This document shows, piece after piece, positions 15,055 to 23,077 of a stretch of DNA of 36,389 bases; position 1 is the first letter of the stretch; each line of letters starts with the position of its first letter. The stretch covers positions 1 through 36,389 of the forward strand of contig JAMPIG010000033.1 in NCBI GenBank assembly GCA_023662875.1, in the 5' to 3' direction. A model generated the notes under the pieces. The model was not told the origin of the DNA and searched no databases. It saw only the letters and a list, made by a program, of their open reading frames with translations. Both the position numbers and the translations under genes were made by a program. The stretch is from Roseburia sp. GTDB lineage: Bacteria; Bacillota; Clostridia; Lachnospirales; Lachnospiraceae.

Positions 15055-15735
15055 TCAGTCTATCTGCGTCAGCTTACGCCGGAACGTATACCAGAGCGCC
15101 AGCAAAGTAATAACCACCGCCGCCAGGACGACCCGGATACTCTCCCGGTAATTTACGCTGGCCGAGACTACGACCTGTCGGAGAAAGATAAATACCATCG
15201 AGCTTACAATCGTCACCGTGACAGATTTTCGGAGCATCCCCGCCGCAAACGACCAAAGCCCCAGGCAGCAAAAGACGACCGTGCTGGATAAGGCGGCGGA
15301 GATCCAGCTTTGCAGCACCTCCGCCGAAAATTCGCCCGCGATCAAATCCAACCGCCGGTCGACGCCCACAAGAAACAGGGCACAGCATACATAGCCGGCC
15401 AGGATCGACGACGCCATAAAAAGGGTAATCAGCAGGAGCTTGGAGGCCATGAGCTTTTTACGGTCGAGCGGATAGGTAAACATCAGCAGAATCGTTTTAT
15501 TGTTGTACTCGCTGATCACCAGCGCCGAGACCAGAACCGCGAAGAAGATCACATAAACAAAAACAAAGATCATCTGAACGGCCCGGAAGGCGCTGTCAAA
15601 GGTATCCTTCTGACTGCCCGAATCGTTCAGGGCCACAAAGACAAAGAACATGGCGAGAAGGAGCGCCGCCGCGGACATCAGGAGATACCGCAGAAAATGT
15701 ATTTTTTTCAACTCCAGCTTCATCAAACGTACCAT
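15055..15735 (-). CDS. ABC-2 type permease (BcrB-like)
   Basis: A 226-residue membrane protein with about six hydrophobic helices: near residues 18-35, 56-80, 100-125, 140-165, 170-190 and 200-215. It has the short motif ISEYNNKTILLMFTYPLDRK between helices 2 and 3, typical of BcrB/lantibiotic-immunity permeases. ATG 15735 is preferred: GGAGGAGG lies 9 nt upstream, whereas GTG 15744 abuts the ribosome site and overlaps the previous stop. It follows the ATPase gene by 5 nt. With that ATPase it should form an exporter removing peptides such as bacitracin or lantibiotics from the membrane, or an unknown substrate. Confidence 0.87.
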   Translation of the reverse strand: MVRLMKLELKKIHFLRYLLMSAAALLLAMFFVFVALNDSGSQKDTFDSAFRAVQMIFVFVYVIFFAVLVSALVISEYNNKTILLMFTYPLDRKKLMASKLLLITLFMASSILAGYVCCALFLVGVDRRLDLIAGEFSAEVLQSWISAALSSTVVFCCLGLWSFAAGMLRKSVTVTIVSSMVFIFLRQVVVSASVNYRESIRVVLAAVVITLLALWYTFRRKLTQID

Positions 15736-15740
15736 ATCCG

Positions 15741-16652
15741 TCACACCTCCTCCGTCACCTGAAAAAAATAATCCTCCAGCGAATTCCGCTGTCTGCCGAT
15801 ACGGAGGATACCGATTTGGTTCCGCGCAAGCGCGGCGGAAAGCTCCTGGACGGGTTTGCTGAGATCGTAGATTTCGATTCTGCCGTCCGCCATAATCTTA
15901 AAATCCGTCAGGCCAAGCTCCCGCTCCAGCAGACAGCCCGCCCGCGCCGCGTCGTCGACCTCCAATTCAATATATTCCGTCCGGGATTTACGGATCTCCG
16001 ACAGAGAAACCTCCCGGAGCAGCTTCCCGCTTTGAAGAATGCCTACCGTATCCGCAATCTGCTCTACCTCGGACAGGATATGGCTGGAAAGAAAGATGGT
16101 AGTACCGTACTCCTGATTGAGGCGGCGGAAAAGCGTCCGCATTTCCCGAATTCCCTCCGGGTCAAGGGAGTTAATCGGCTCGTCCAAAATCAAAAGCTCC
16201 GGCTTCGTCAGAATCGCCCGGGCGATCGCGAGGCGCTGCTTCATCCCCATCGAATAGTGGGAAACCGCCTTGCCCTCGATGTTCTCCAAACCCGCCAGCC
16301 GCAGCGCTTCCGCAATCCGTTCCCTGTTGTGGAAGCCCATATATTCACAATGCAGCTCCAGATTTTCATGACCGGTGATTCTCTCATAAAAGAAGGGACT
16401 TTCGATCATGGAGCCGATCCGCTTGAAGGACTCATAGCTGTCGCTGCCGATCTTCCCGCCGAAGAGATAAGCCTCCCCGGAATCCGGCTGCACCAGGTTC
16501 AGAAGCATCTTCATCACCGTGCTCTTCCCCGCGCCGTTCGGCCCGACAAACCCGTAGATTTCCCCTTTCTTTACATGAAGGTTCACCGCGTCCACCACCG
16601 TCCTGTTCTTATAGGACTTTACCAGGTTCCGCGTTTCGATCAGATATTCCAT
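15741..16652 (-). CDS. ABC transporter ATPase (BcrA-like)
   Basis: A 303-residue ATPase. It has Walker A GPNGAGKST (37-45), signature YSMGMKQ (133-139), which is the BcrA/lantibiotic-immunity variant of LSGGQ, and Walker B LLILDEP (153-159) followed by INSLDPEGIRE. A C-terminal extension of about 90 residues is typical of this group. Start ATG 16652 has GGAGGG 7 nt upstream; the frame is open further up without a better site. It is preceded by a 171-bp gap after the kinase gene that contains 11-bp-spaced direct repeats, a likely response-regulator site, so the ABC genes may be induced by the adjacent two-component system. Confidence 0.92.
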   Translation of the reverse strand: MEYLIETRNLVKSYKNRTVVDAVNLHVKKGEIYGFVGPNGAGKSTVMKMLLNLVQPDSGEAYLFGGKIGSDSYESFKRIGSMIESPFFYERITGHENLELHCEYMGFHNRERIAEALRLAGLENIEGKAVSHYSMGMKQRLAIARAILTKPELLILDEPINSLDPEGIREMRTLFRRLNQEYGTTIFLSSHILSEVEQIADTVGILQSGKLLREVSLSEIRKSRTEYIELEVDDAARAGCLLERELGLTDFKIMADGRIEIYDLSKPVQELSAALARNQIGILRIGRQRNSLEDYFFQVTEEV

Positions 16653-16811
16653 TTTGTATCCCTCCCCCATCGAGTCAATAACCCCGCCGCAGGACATCCG
16701 TGCAGACCCTGACGCCAGCCAACCAAATCGACCTGTCAATTCTTTAGCCCGAAACCGCCCCTGCTTTCAAAAAAAGCATACAAAACAGACCTCTCTTTTT
16801 CCTCTCGGAAA

Positions 16812-16830
16812 TCTAACTTTTTTCTAACTT
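16812..16830. promoter_or_regulatory. Direct repeat with 11-bp period, candidate OmpR-type operator
   Basis: On the minus strand AAGTTAGA occurs twice (16830-16823 and 16819-16812), exactly 11 bp apart, one helical turn. The first copy contains the TAG stop of the kinase gene. OmpR-family regulators bind such head-to-tail repeats. A weak TATGCT (minus strand, about 31 bp further) could be the -10 of an activator-dependent promoter for the ABC genes. Confidence 0.5.
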
Positions 16831-17786
16831 TTCAAAAACAGCGCAAAAACTGTTCTCCGGCCGGGCTCACTTTCCACCAGCAGCTCCGCCCCCATCTGTG
16901 AAGCAAGCGCTTTCGCAATCGTCAGGCCGAGTCCGCTGCCGGAGCCCTTATGCGCCGTTGTGTAGGCGCGGTCGAAAATCTGCTCCCGCTCCCCCTCCGG
17001 AATCCCCGGCCCGTGATCCTCTACCTCAATCACCATTTTATCGCCCCTTCTCTCCAGCCGCAGCGCGAGATATTTCCCCGCGCCGCCGTGCAGGATCGCG
17101 TTGTCAATCAGGTTTTTCAAAATCCTTTTTAACGCGTCGGCATCCACTCGGACATATTCCGGGGAAGCGCCAATCCCGATCTCCACGTTGAATTCTTTTT
17201 CTTCCAGGATATCATAGTAATCCAAAATCACCTCGTGACAAATCTGCGCGATATTCTCCCGCTGCAGGTCGATTTCCCTGTCGCCGGAGGTTATTTTGGA
17301 AAGGGTAAAATATTCGCCCAGCGTCGCCGCCAGCTCGTCGGTCTTCTCCTCCATCTTTGCCGCCAGCTCCCGGAGTCTCCCTTTTCCCGCTTCCTGCTCC
17401 GCTTCTCCCGTTGCCCTCTCTACTTCTCCTGTTGCCTGTCCCGCTTCCCTGCTCAGCAATTCGCTGTAGCCCTTCAAAACGGTGAGGGGCGTTCGCAGAT
17501 CGTGCGCTATATTGGCCAGCATTTGCGCCATCGCCTGCCGGGAGCGCTCATACTCTGCTTTTTGCGCATAAAAAATATCCAGGAGGCGGTTGATTTCCGC
17601 AGCCAGCTCCCGGATCTGCAGATTTTCGGACGGTATCAGGAGCCAGGCGTTTTCTTTCATGTAGGGCGCGGAACCCATTCGCTCCCGGATATACCACAGC
17701 TCCCTGTCGATCGCCCTTAGCTTCCGCTGCTGCCGGAGGATCAAAGCTGCCAACGCCAGAATCAAAGCCCAAAAAACGATTGCCAT
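16824..17786 (-). CDS. Sensor histidine kinase with a single membrane anchor
   Basis: A 320-residue kinase. One N-terminal membrane helix (3-17) has no extracellular domain after it. The HisKA region has His95 in MLANIAHDLRTPLTVLKGYS. The ATPase domain has N-box LKNLIDNA (223-230), G1 EDHGPGIP (256-263) and G2 GSGSGLGLTIAKAL (281-294). Between the two dimerisation helices there is an unusual insert, about 114-136, of repeated ATGE/EAG units rich in Glu, Ala and Gly. Its ATG (17786) directly follows the TAA of the response regulator gene, with GGAGG 6-7 nt before it. The context suggests a BceS/BcrS-like sensor of antimicrobial peptides working with the ABC transporter. Confidence 0.9.
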   Translation of the reverse strand: MAIVFWALILALAALILRQQRKLRAIDRELWYIRERMGSAPYMKENAWLLIPSENLQIRELAAEINRLLDIFYAQKAEYERSRQAMAQMLANIAHDLRTPLTVLKGYSELLSREAGQATGEVERATGEAEQEAGKGRLRELAAKMEEKTDELAATLGEYFTLSKITSGDREIDLQRENIAQICHEVILDYYDILEEKEFNVEIGIGASPEYVRVDADALKRILKNLIDNAILHGGAGKYLALRLERRGDKMVIEVEDHGPGIPEGEREQIFDRAYTTAHKGSGSGLGLTIAKALASQMGAELLVESEPGRRTVFALFLKS

Positions 17787-18479
17787 TTACTTTTCCTCCA
17801 TCTTGTACCCGATGCCCCATAAGGTTTTAATATATGCGGTATCGCCTCCGGAAGCGTTTTTCAGCTTGGCGCGAAGCCTGTTGATGTGGGTATTCAGAAC
17901 GTTTTCCTCCCCGAAGCAGGGCTCCTTCCAGACTAATTCGTACAGCCTCTCTCTGGAAAATGCCTGGCCGGGATGGGAAGCCAGCAGCAGCAATATCTCA
18001 AATTCCGTTCGGGTTAAATCCAGGGAGACGCCTGCGGCCTTCGCCGTATAGGCGGACGGATAGATTTCCAGATCCCGGATCCGAATGACCTCCTCCGGCT
18101 GGCTGTCATATCCGGCCGCCCGCCGGATATTCGCCCGAATCCTCGCCGCAAGCTCGATCAGTGAAAAGGGCTTCACCACATAATCGTCCGCCCCCAGATT
18201 CAGCCCCATGGCTTTATCCGTATCGCTATCCTTCGCCGTCAGGATAATGATGGGGACGGCGCTGGTCTTGCGGATTTCCTTTATGACTTCCATACCGCTC
18301 AGATCCGGCAGCATCAGATCGACTAATACAAGCGCGTAGCTCCCGTCTTCGCAGAAAGCCCGGAGCGCGTCGCGGCCGCTGTAAAAGGGTTCCGCGGAAA
18401 AGCCCTCGCCGCTCAGATAACCGCTCACCATTTCACAGATCGAAGAGTCGTCTTCGACCAGAAGTATTTTGTGATTCAT
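17787..18479 (-). CDS. OmpR/PhoB-family response regulator
   Basis: A 230-residue regulator. The receiver domain (1-118) has Asp10-Asp11, phosphoacceptor Asp54 (LVDLMLPDLSG), Thr81 and Lys103. A winged-helix trans_reg_C domain covers about 130-228 (LTRTEFEILLLLASHPGQAF, HINRLRAKL, GIGYKMEE). ATG 18479 comes immediately after the TAG stop of the AAA ATPase gene; GGGAG precedes it by 9 nt within that gene. It acts with the kinase encoded next and probably drives the BcrA-like transporter through the repeats at 16812-16830. Confidence 0.93.
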   Translation of the reverse strand: MNHKILLVEDDSSICEMVSGYLSGEGFSAEPFYSGRDALRAFCEDGSYALVLVDLMLPDLSGMEVIKEIRKTSAVPIIILTAKDSDTDKAMGLNLGADDYVVKPFSLIELAARIRANIRRAAGYDSQPEEVIRIRDLEIYPSAYTAKAAGVSLDLTRTEFEILLLLASHPGQAFSRERLYELVWKEPCFGEENVLNTHINRLRAKLKNASGGDTAYIKTLWGIGYKMEEK

Positions 18480-19838
18480 CTATGATTCTCCCTTGAGAGG
18501 ATTTCTCCCCGCATCGCCGACGCGATTCCTCAAGCCTTCCTCGATCCACAGCAATTCCCCAATCGCATACAAAGGCAGATTCACAAGCCATTCCTCTTTT
18601 TTATAATCCGCCATGGACGAACGAACCGAAATCTCCGGGTGAAATTTCTCCCGGTAGGTTTTCAGGCTTTTCGCTTTCAGGTTCACCTCCGCCTTTACCT
18701 CCAGCGGGACAATCCGCTCTCCGGTATCTACGACAAAATCCACCTCGCAGGAGCCTCTGTCGTTCGTGTAATAGTAAAGCCCCAAATCTTCGATGGTTTT
18801 CAGCTGCTGGCACACATACTGCTCAGTAAGAGCGCCCTTAAACTCCGCGAACAGATCGTTGCCGTCAAGCAGGGTATGCTGCCGCAGACCGGCCATACAG
18901 CCGAGGAGTCCTACATCAAGAAGGAATAGCTTGAACGCTTTTAAGTCTTCGTAAGCCTTCAGCGGAATCCCGGGCGCATTGACGCGGGAGACCTTATGGA
19001 TCAGCCCGCAGTCGGCAAGCCACATGATCGCAATTTCATAATCCTTGGCACGGGCTCCCTCCCGAACCAGTCCGTAAAGAAACTTCTTGTTCTCCTTCGC
19101 CAGCTGGGAAGGAATACTGTTCCAAAGCATACGAAGCTTCGGAACGATCTCGTTGGGCGCGTGTTTGGAAAAGTCCTGTTCATATGCGGCAAGAATCCGC
19201 TTTTGAATCTCGCGGACTTCATTAAAATCCCTGTTTTCGCAAAAGCTCTGTACCGCCTCCGGCATTCCTCCGACAAAATAATAATATTTCAGCTCATCAA
19301 TATAGATTTGCTTAAAGCTTGTGACCATGCCGAAATCTCTCTTGTCAAGAAGTTCCGCAAAACGCCCCTTCCCGGACGCCATCAGGAACTCCTTGAAAGA
19401 CAGCGGGTAAAGCTTTAAAAAACTGACTTTGCCCACCGGGAAAGACGTGCCTTCGTGCAGCGCGATACCCAAAAGGGAGCCGGCGCAGACAATATGATAC
19501 TGCGGGGCATTTTCATAAAAATACTTGAGCGACGTCAAGGCTCTCGGAACTTCCTGAACCTCGTCGAAAATGAGCAGCGTATTGTCCGGGTTAATTTTTC
19601 TGCCTGCATACAACTCTAACCCCGTCAACAACCGGTTTGTATCCAAATCGGATGCAAACAGCTCCGCCATTCTCGAATTGGAATCAAAATTGATATATAC
19701 GGTATCCGCATAAGCCTGCCTGCCGAACTCCTTCATCAGCCAGGTCTTGCCCACCTGTCTTGCGCCCTCGATAATCAACGGTTTACGGTACTTGCTCTCC
19801 TTCCACTTATTCAGCTCTTCGATAGCAATTCGATACAT
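18480..19838 (-). CDS. AAA ATPase with C-terminal DUF4143 domain
   Basis: A 452-residue protein. The N-terminal AAA_14 ATPase has Walker A GARQVGKT (25-32) and Walker B LLIFDEVQ (88-95). A DUF4143 domain follows, with a PD-(D/E)XK-like core: Glu365-x-Asp367, then LEVK (Glu380, Lys382). The last 20 or so residues (EEGLRNRVGDAGRNPLKGES) extend to the response regulator start. The family is widespread in gut anaerobes and its function is unknown. It has its own promoter at 19868-19896 and GGAGG 7 nt before ATG 19838. It abuts the two-component genes with no gap, so transcription from its promoter would cover them. Confidence 0.9.
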   Translation of the reverse strand: MYRIAIEELNKWKESKYRKPLIIEGARQVGKTWLMKEFGRQAYADTVYINFDSNSRMAELFASDLDTNRLLTGLELYAGRKINPDNTLLIFDEVQEVPRALTSLKYFYENAPQYHIVCAGSLLGIALHEGTSFPVGKVSFLKLYPLSFKEFLMASGKGRFAELLDKRDFGMVTSFKQIYIDELKYYYFVGGMPEAVQSFCENRDFNEVREIQKRILAAYEQDFSKHAPNEIVPKLRMLWNSIPSQLAKENKKFLYGLVREGARAKDYEIAIMWLADCGLIHKVSRVNAPGIPLKAYEDLKAFKLFLLDVGLLGCMAGLRQHTLLDGNDLFAEFKGALTEQYVCQQLKTIEDLGLYYYTNDRGSCEVDFVVDTGERIVPLEVKAEVNLKAKSLKTYREKFHPEISVRSSMADYKKEEWLVNLPLYAIGELLWIEEGLRNRVGDAGRNPLKGES

Positions 19839-19867
19839 ACATGCGCCTCCACAAATTATACAACTAT

Positions 19868-19896
19868 ATTATGGCACATAAACGCAAAAATTACAA
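19868..19896 (-). promoter_or_regulatory. Promoter of the AAA/DUF4143 gene
   Basis: Minus-strand TTGTAA (19896-19891), 17-bp spacer, CATAAT (19873-19868), 30 bp before the start. The -35 lies inside one of two 9-bp direct repeats (plus-strand TTACAACGA at 19891-19899 and 19923-19931, 32 bp apart), which may be a regulator site. Confidence 0.6.
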
Positions 19897-19957
19897 CGAT
19901 AATTTGTTGCATATTGCATTTTTTACAACGAATCGCGGTTCAGAGTTTGTTCTCACT

Positions 19958-21817
19958 TCATCCCGCCGCCACTTCAACGGCTTTCCCGCTGAAAGCAACG
20001 CCGTATTTATAGATGGTTTTGACGCCTCTTCCTGCCATTTCAGCATCATATTTCCTTTCAAGTATCTGCTGTAAAGCCAGCTCTGACAGCTCTTTCAGCT
20101 TACCCGCCGGGCAGTTTTTTTCCGCCTTCAATTCAATTAAGATACCGGGAAGCCTGTCGTCCTTCGGCGTCAGCTGAATATCGTATCTGCCGTCGCCGGA
20201 TTCCCTGTTAGAGGTTGCGTAAGAGCCGCCCAGCAACGCGCACAGTCCGAGCATAAAACCATGATAGAAATTCTCGCCCGCCGTATCATAACAGCTCACA
20301 GACTGTGTAAGCAGCTTTTGAATTAAATTTTGAAGCCTGTTACCATCCCCCGAGTAGATCGCTTCCTGAATAGAAATAGCCGTTGACTGCGGAATAACAG
20401 GACTCAGCTTTTGAATGATCTCTTTGTTATAAACAAAAGAAATTTCCTTATTGGGCAGAGCAACCTCGCACATATAATCTCCACTGAAGGAAAAGGACGT
20501 TTTTATCGCCTTTAAATATCCCGCGACCAATAAAAAACTGTAAATAGTGGATGGGTTATTCTTAATTTGCGGGTAGATAACGCCGGAATCGACGTAAGTC
20601 GTAAAGGATTTACCGCTGACCAGGGAAATCAGTTTTTCATAAATTTCCTTATCTGCATCCACAATAATTTCACCGATAATATCGTTGCTGCCCGTGGACT
20701 GCCAAAACGCCCTCGGCTCGCATCCGTTATTAAAATAGTTGACAATCGACCACGGATTAAAAATCTCCGTCCTGCCAAAGCGATATCCGTCATACCACTC
20801 GCAGAGTTCAGCGTACTGATCGGCGGCTCCGTAATACTCCGCCATCTCTCTTACTTCCTCGGGAGTAAAACCAAAATAGGAGCTGTACTTATTATCTAAG
20901 ACGGAATAAATCGCAAGATTATTTAATCCGCTGAAAATACTTTCTTTTGCGACGCGAAGAATTCCGGTCAGGAAACCGTAAGACAAGTGCTTATTGTCCT
21001 TCAGTCCGCCGGAGAATAAATTGCGCATGAAGAGAATAATCTGATTGTAATAGTCCTTGCTATATCCCTGTTGAATCGGAATATCGTACTCGTCGATTAT
21101 AATGATCGGGGCAATACCGTAATGCTTATGAAGCATACGGGAAAGATCAAGAAGCGCGCCGGAGAGTTCCACCTCATTCACTTCGCCGGAAAGTATTTTT
21201 TCAAAGGTCTTTTTCTCAAATTCATCACATTTTGCGCTGGTTCTCAGTTCCCCATGCCGTCTGGCCTCTTTGGAGAAGACCTCTTTCATGGCGTCGAAAG
21301 TCTTCTCCCAGGAGTCAAACTTAACGTCCTTAAACGTAATAAAGATAACGGGATATCTGCCCTGATACGCGCGATACCTTTCTCCGCAGGCCCAAATCTT
21401 TTTATTTCTGAAATAAACGGAGGTATCCTCATCGGTCTTTTCAAAAAAAGTCCGCAGCATATCCATATTCAGGGTTTTTCCGAAACGGCGCGGTCTGGTA
21501 AACAGCGAAACCATCGGACGTTCATCGATAAAATCCCGGATCATCAGCGTTTTATCGACGTAATAATATTCCGTCGAGGCTAAACGATAATCGGAAATAC
21601 CGATTGGCAACGGAAGCTTTACAGGGCAGTTGTTTTTCTGATAGGCTCCCGTTTTTATCCGGCGATCGACCGGTTTCTCGGCGTCTGCAGGAATCAGCCA
21701 GGAACGACCGACTTTTACTGCGCCGGAAATCTTTCCCTCCTTACAAAGGCTGGAAACCCGCCTTTCCGTCAAATTCCATAATTTCGCCGCTTCCCTCACA
21801 AGCATTGTACCAGCCAT
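19958..21817 (-). CDS. HTH - AAA-ATPase-like - PD-(D/E)XK nuclease fusion protein
   Basis: A 619-residue protein in three parts. Residues 1-50 form an excisionase/MerR-like winged helix (MLVREAAKLWNLTERRVSSL ... KVGRSWLIPAD). Residues about 65-330 are an AAA-ATPase_like domain (PF09820 type) with Walker A RPRRFGKT (108-115) and Walker B IIIIDEYD (238-245). The C-terminal 80 residues carry a DUF1703/PD-(D/E)XK nuclease motif: Asp546, then IELK (Glu562, Lys564) and Gln583. AAA-DUF1703 proteins are common in anaerobes and of unknown function; the DNA-binding front end is less usual. ATG 21817 has CGGAGG 8 nt upstream. AT-rich codon use differs from the neighbours, suggesting transfer. Confidence 0.88.
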   Translation of the reverse strand: MAGTMLVREAAKLWNLTERRVSSLCKEGKISGAVKVGRSWLIPADAEKPVDRRIKTGAYQKNNCPVKLPLPIGISDYRLASTEYYYVDKTLMIRDFIDERPMVSLFTRPRRFGKTLNMDMLRTFFEKTDEDTSVYFRNKKIWACGERYRAYQGRYPVIFITFKDVKFDSWEKTFDAMKEVFSKEARRHGELRTSAKCDEFEKKTFEKILSGEVNEVELSGALLDLSRMLHKHYGIAPIIIIDEYDIPIQQGYSKDYYNQIILFMRNLFSGGLKDNKHLSYGFLTGILRVAKESIFSGLNNLAIYSVLDNKYSSYFGFTPEEVREMAEYYGAADQYAELCEWYDGYRFGRTEIFNPWSIVNYFNNGCEPRAFWQSTGSNDIIGEIIVDADKEIYEKLISLVSGKSFTTYVDSGVIYPQIKNNPSTIYSFLLVAGYLKAIKTSFSFSGDYMCEVALPNKEISFVYNKEIIQKLSPVIPQSTAISIQEAIYSGDGNRLQNLIQKLLTQSVSCYDTAGENFYHGFMLGLCALLGGSYATSNRESGDGRYDIQLTPKDDRLPGILIELKAEKNCPAGKLKELSELALQQILERKYDAEMAGRGVKTIYKYGVAFSGKAVEVAAG

Positions 21818-21846
21818 ACGGACACCTCCGAGTTAATATTACCAAT

Positions 21847-21875
21847 ATGCTATACTTTATGAGGAAAAATGTCAA
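21847..21875 (-). promoter_or_regulatory. Promoter of the HTH-AAA-nuclease gene
   Basis: Minus-strand TTGACA (21875-21870), 17-bp spacer, TAGCAT (21852-21847). The -35 hexamer overlaps the TGA stop codon of the upstream hydrolase gene, so the two genes are packed but can be transcribed separately. Confidence 0.7.
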
Positions 21876-22894
21876 CGTTCTTTCGGAATATTGTCAAAAA
21901 CATCCTGTAGAAACGCGTCCGCCAGCGGCAGCCAGAGCTGAAAATTCCCAAACCGCTCCTCCCCCAGATGCTGCATCCCGGCCTGACCGTGGGGAACGCC
22001 CGCAAAGGTGTGAATCTCCACCTTCACCCCGGCCTTCAGCAGGTCGGGATAGGTCGCGTCCAGGTTCTGCAGGGCGGAATCCTCCCTGCCCACGGCAAAG
22101 AAGACCGGCGGATATTCTACGCCCTCGTAGCAGAAGGGCGCGCCGACAAACCTCGGCCCATAGACGCACAAAAACGCGTCCGGCGCTCCCTTGTAACCGT
22201 CCAACCCGTCCGGCTCATAGTCCGGGAAGTGTTCCCTGACGGTATGGCTGCCGGAATAGCCCTCGATACAGGCCTCCCCGGTCAGTCCGCCATTGGAAAA
22301 TCCCGCAAAGGCGACGCGGTTCAGCGAAATGCGATATTTCTCCGCGTTTGCACGGACAAGGCGGATTGCCCGGGCGGCGTCCGCGCCGCACTCCTCCCTG
22401 CTCCAGGGACACATGTTTACGCGGTTCAGGAGCAAGAAGCACTGATAGCCCAGCCGGTTCAGATCCAGGCAGGAAAAATACCCTTCGTGGAAGGAGGCCT
22501 CCCCGTGGTCTCCCCCGGCGCATACGACGATCGCTCCCTTCGGGCTGACATCCTCCGGCACAAGCATCTCAAACAGGTAGGGCCGATAGCCCGGATCATG
22601 ATTGTACCTTCCCTCCGGATTCTCCGTGTACGCCGTCTTTTCGGGCATTTTCCCCTCCGGCCAGAGCCAGACCTTTTCCGGCGCTTCCGGGATCTTCCGT
22701 AAGGCTTCCAAAATCCGCCGATATTCCTCCACGATCCCCTCCCGGACGGACAGGTCTTCCTGCTCCCGGAAGTCCCGTTCCAACCGAAACAGGCGGGTCA
22801 ACTCCTCCGTGGGATAACAGGGCGCGTCGTCAAAATACGGAACCGCCCTGTGATTCAACGCTTTCATCTGTTTTTCCAAATCTTCTCTTTTCAT
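21872..22894 (-). CDS. Alpha/beta-hydrolase (esterase-like)
   Basis: A 340-residue soluble hydrolase. The likely catalytic triad is Ser200 in GFSNGG, Asp272 in AVGREDSAL and His302 in GVPHGQAG; the oxyanion-hole segment is VCAGGDHGE near 124-132. The first 110 residues form a helical N-terminal region ahead of the core. There is no signal peptide. The overall order fits the esterase/lipase (BD-FAE or Aes-like) branch that removes acyl groups from sugars or small esters. GGAGCG lies about 6 nt before ATG 22894. The gene follows a MATE exporter and a tandem esterase on the same strand, so a part in processing acylated plant compounds is plausible but unproven. Confidence 0.85.
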   Translation of the reverse strand: MKREDLEKQMKALNHRAVPYFDDAPCYPTEELTRLFRLERDFREQEDLSVREGIVEEYRRILEALRKIPEAPEKVWLWPEGKMPEKTAYTENPEGRYNHDPGYRPYLFEMLVPEDVSPKGAIVVCAGGDHGEASFHEGYFSCLDLNRLGYQCFLLLNRVNMCPWSREECGADAARAIRLVRANAEKYRISLNRVAFAGFSNGGLTGEACIEGYSGSHTVREHFPDYEPDGLDGYKGAPDAFLCVYGPRFVGAPFCYEGVEYPPVFFAVGREDSALQNLDATYPDLLKAGVKVEIHTFAGVPHGQAGMQHLGEERFGNFQLWLPLADAFLQDVFDNIPKER

Positions 22895-23077
22895 ATTAAC
22901 GCTCCATTCCGCCGCCTGTCCGGCGGCCTATACCTGCCCCAAGTCCTTCAAATCGCGCCTGCAAGGGCAGGACTCAAGGCTTTGCAAATCGGCCTGCACC
23001 GCATACTAAATTACCGTCGCCGTTTCAATATATTCGCGAAGGTGATTTCTCGTCCGCCATCAAGCTTATTTTTCAAT

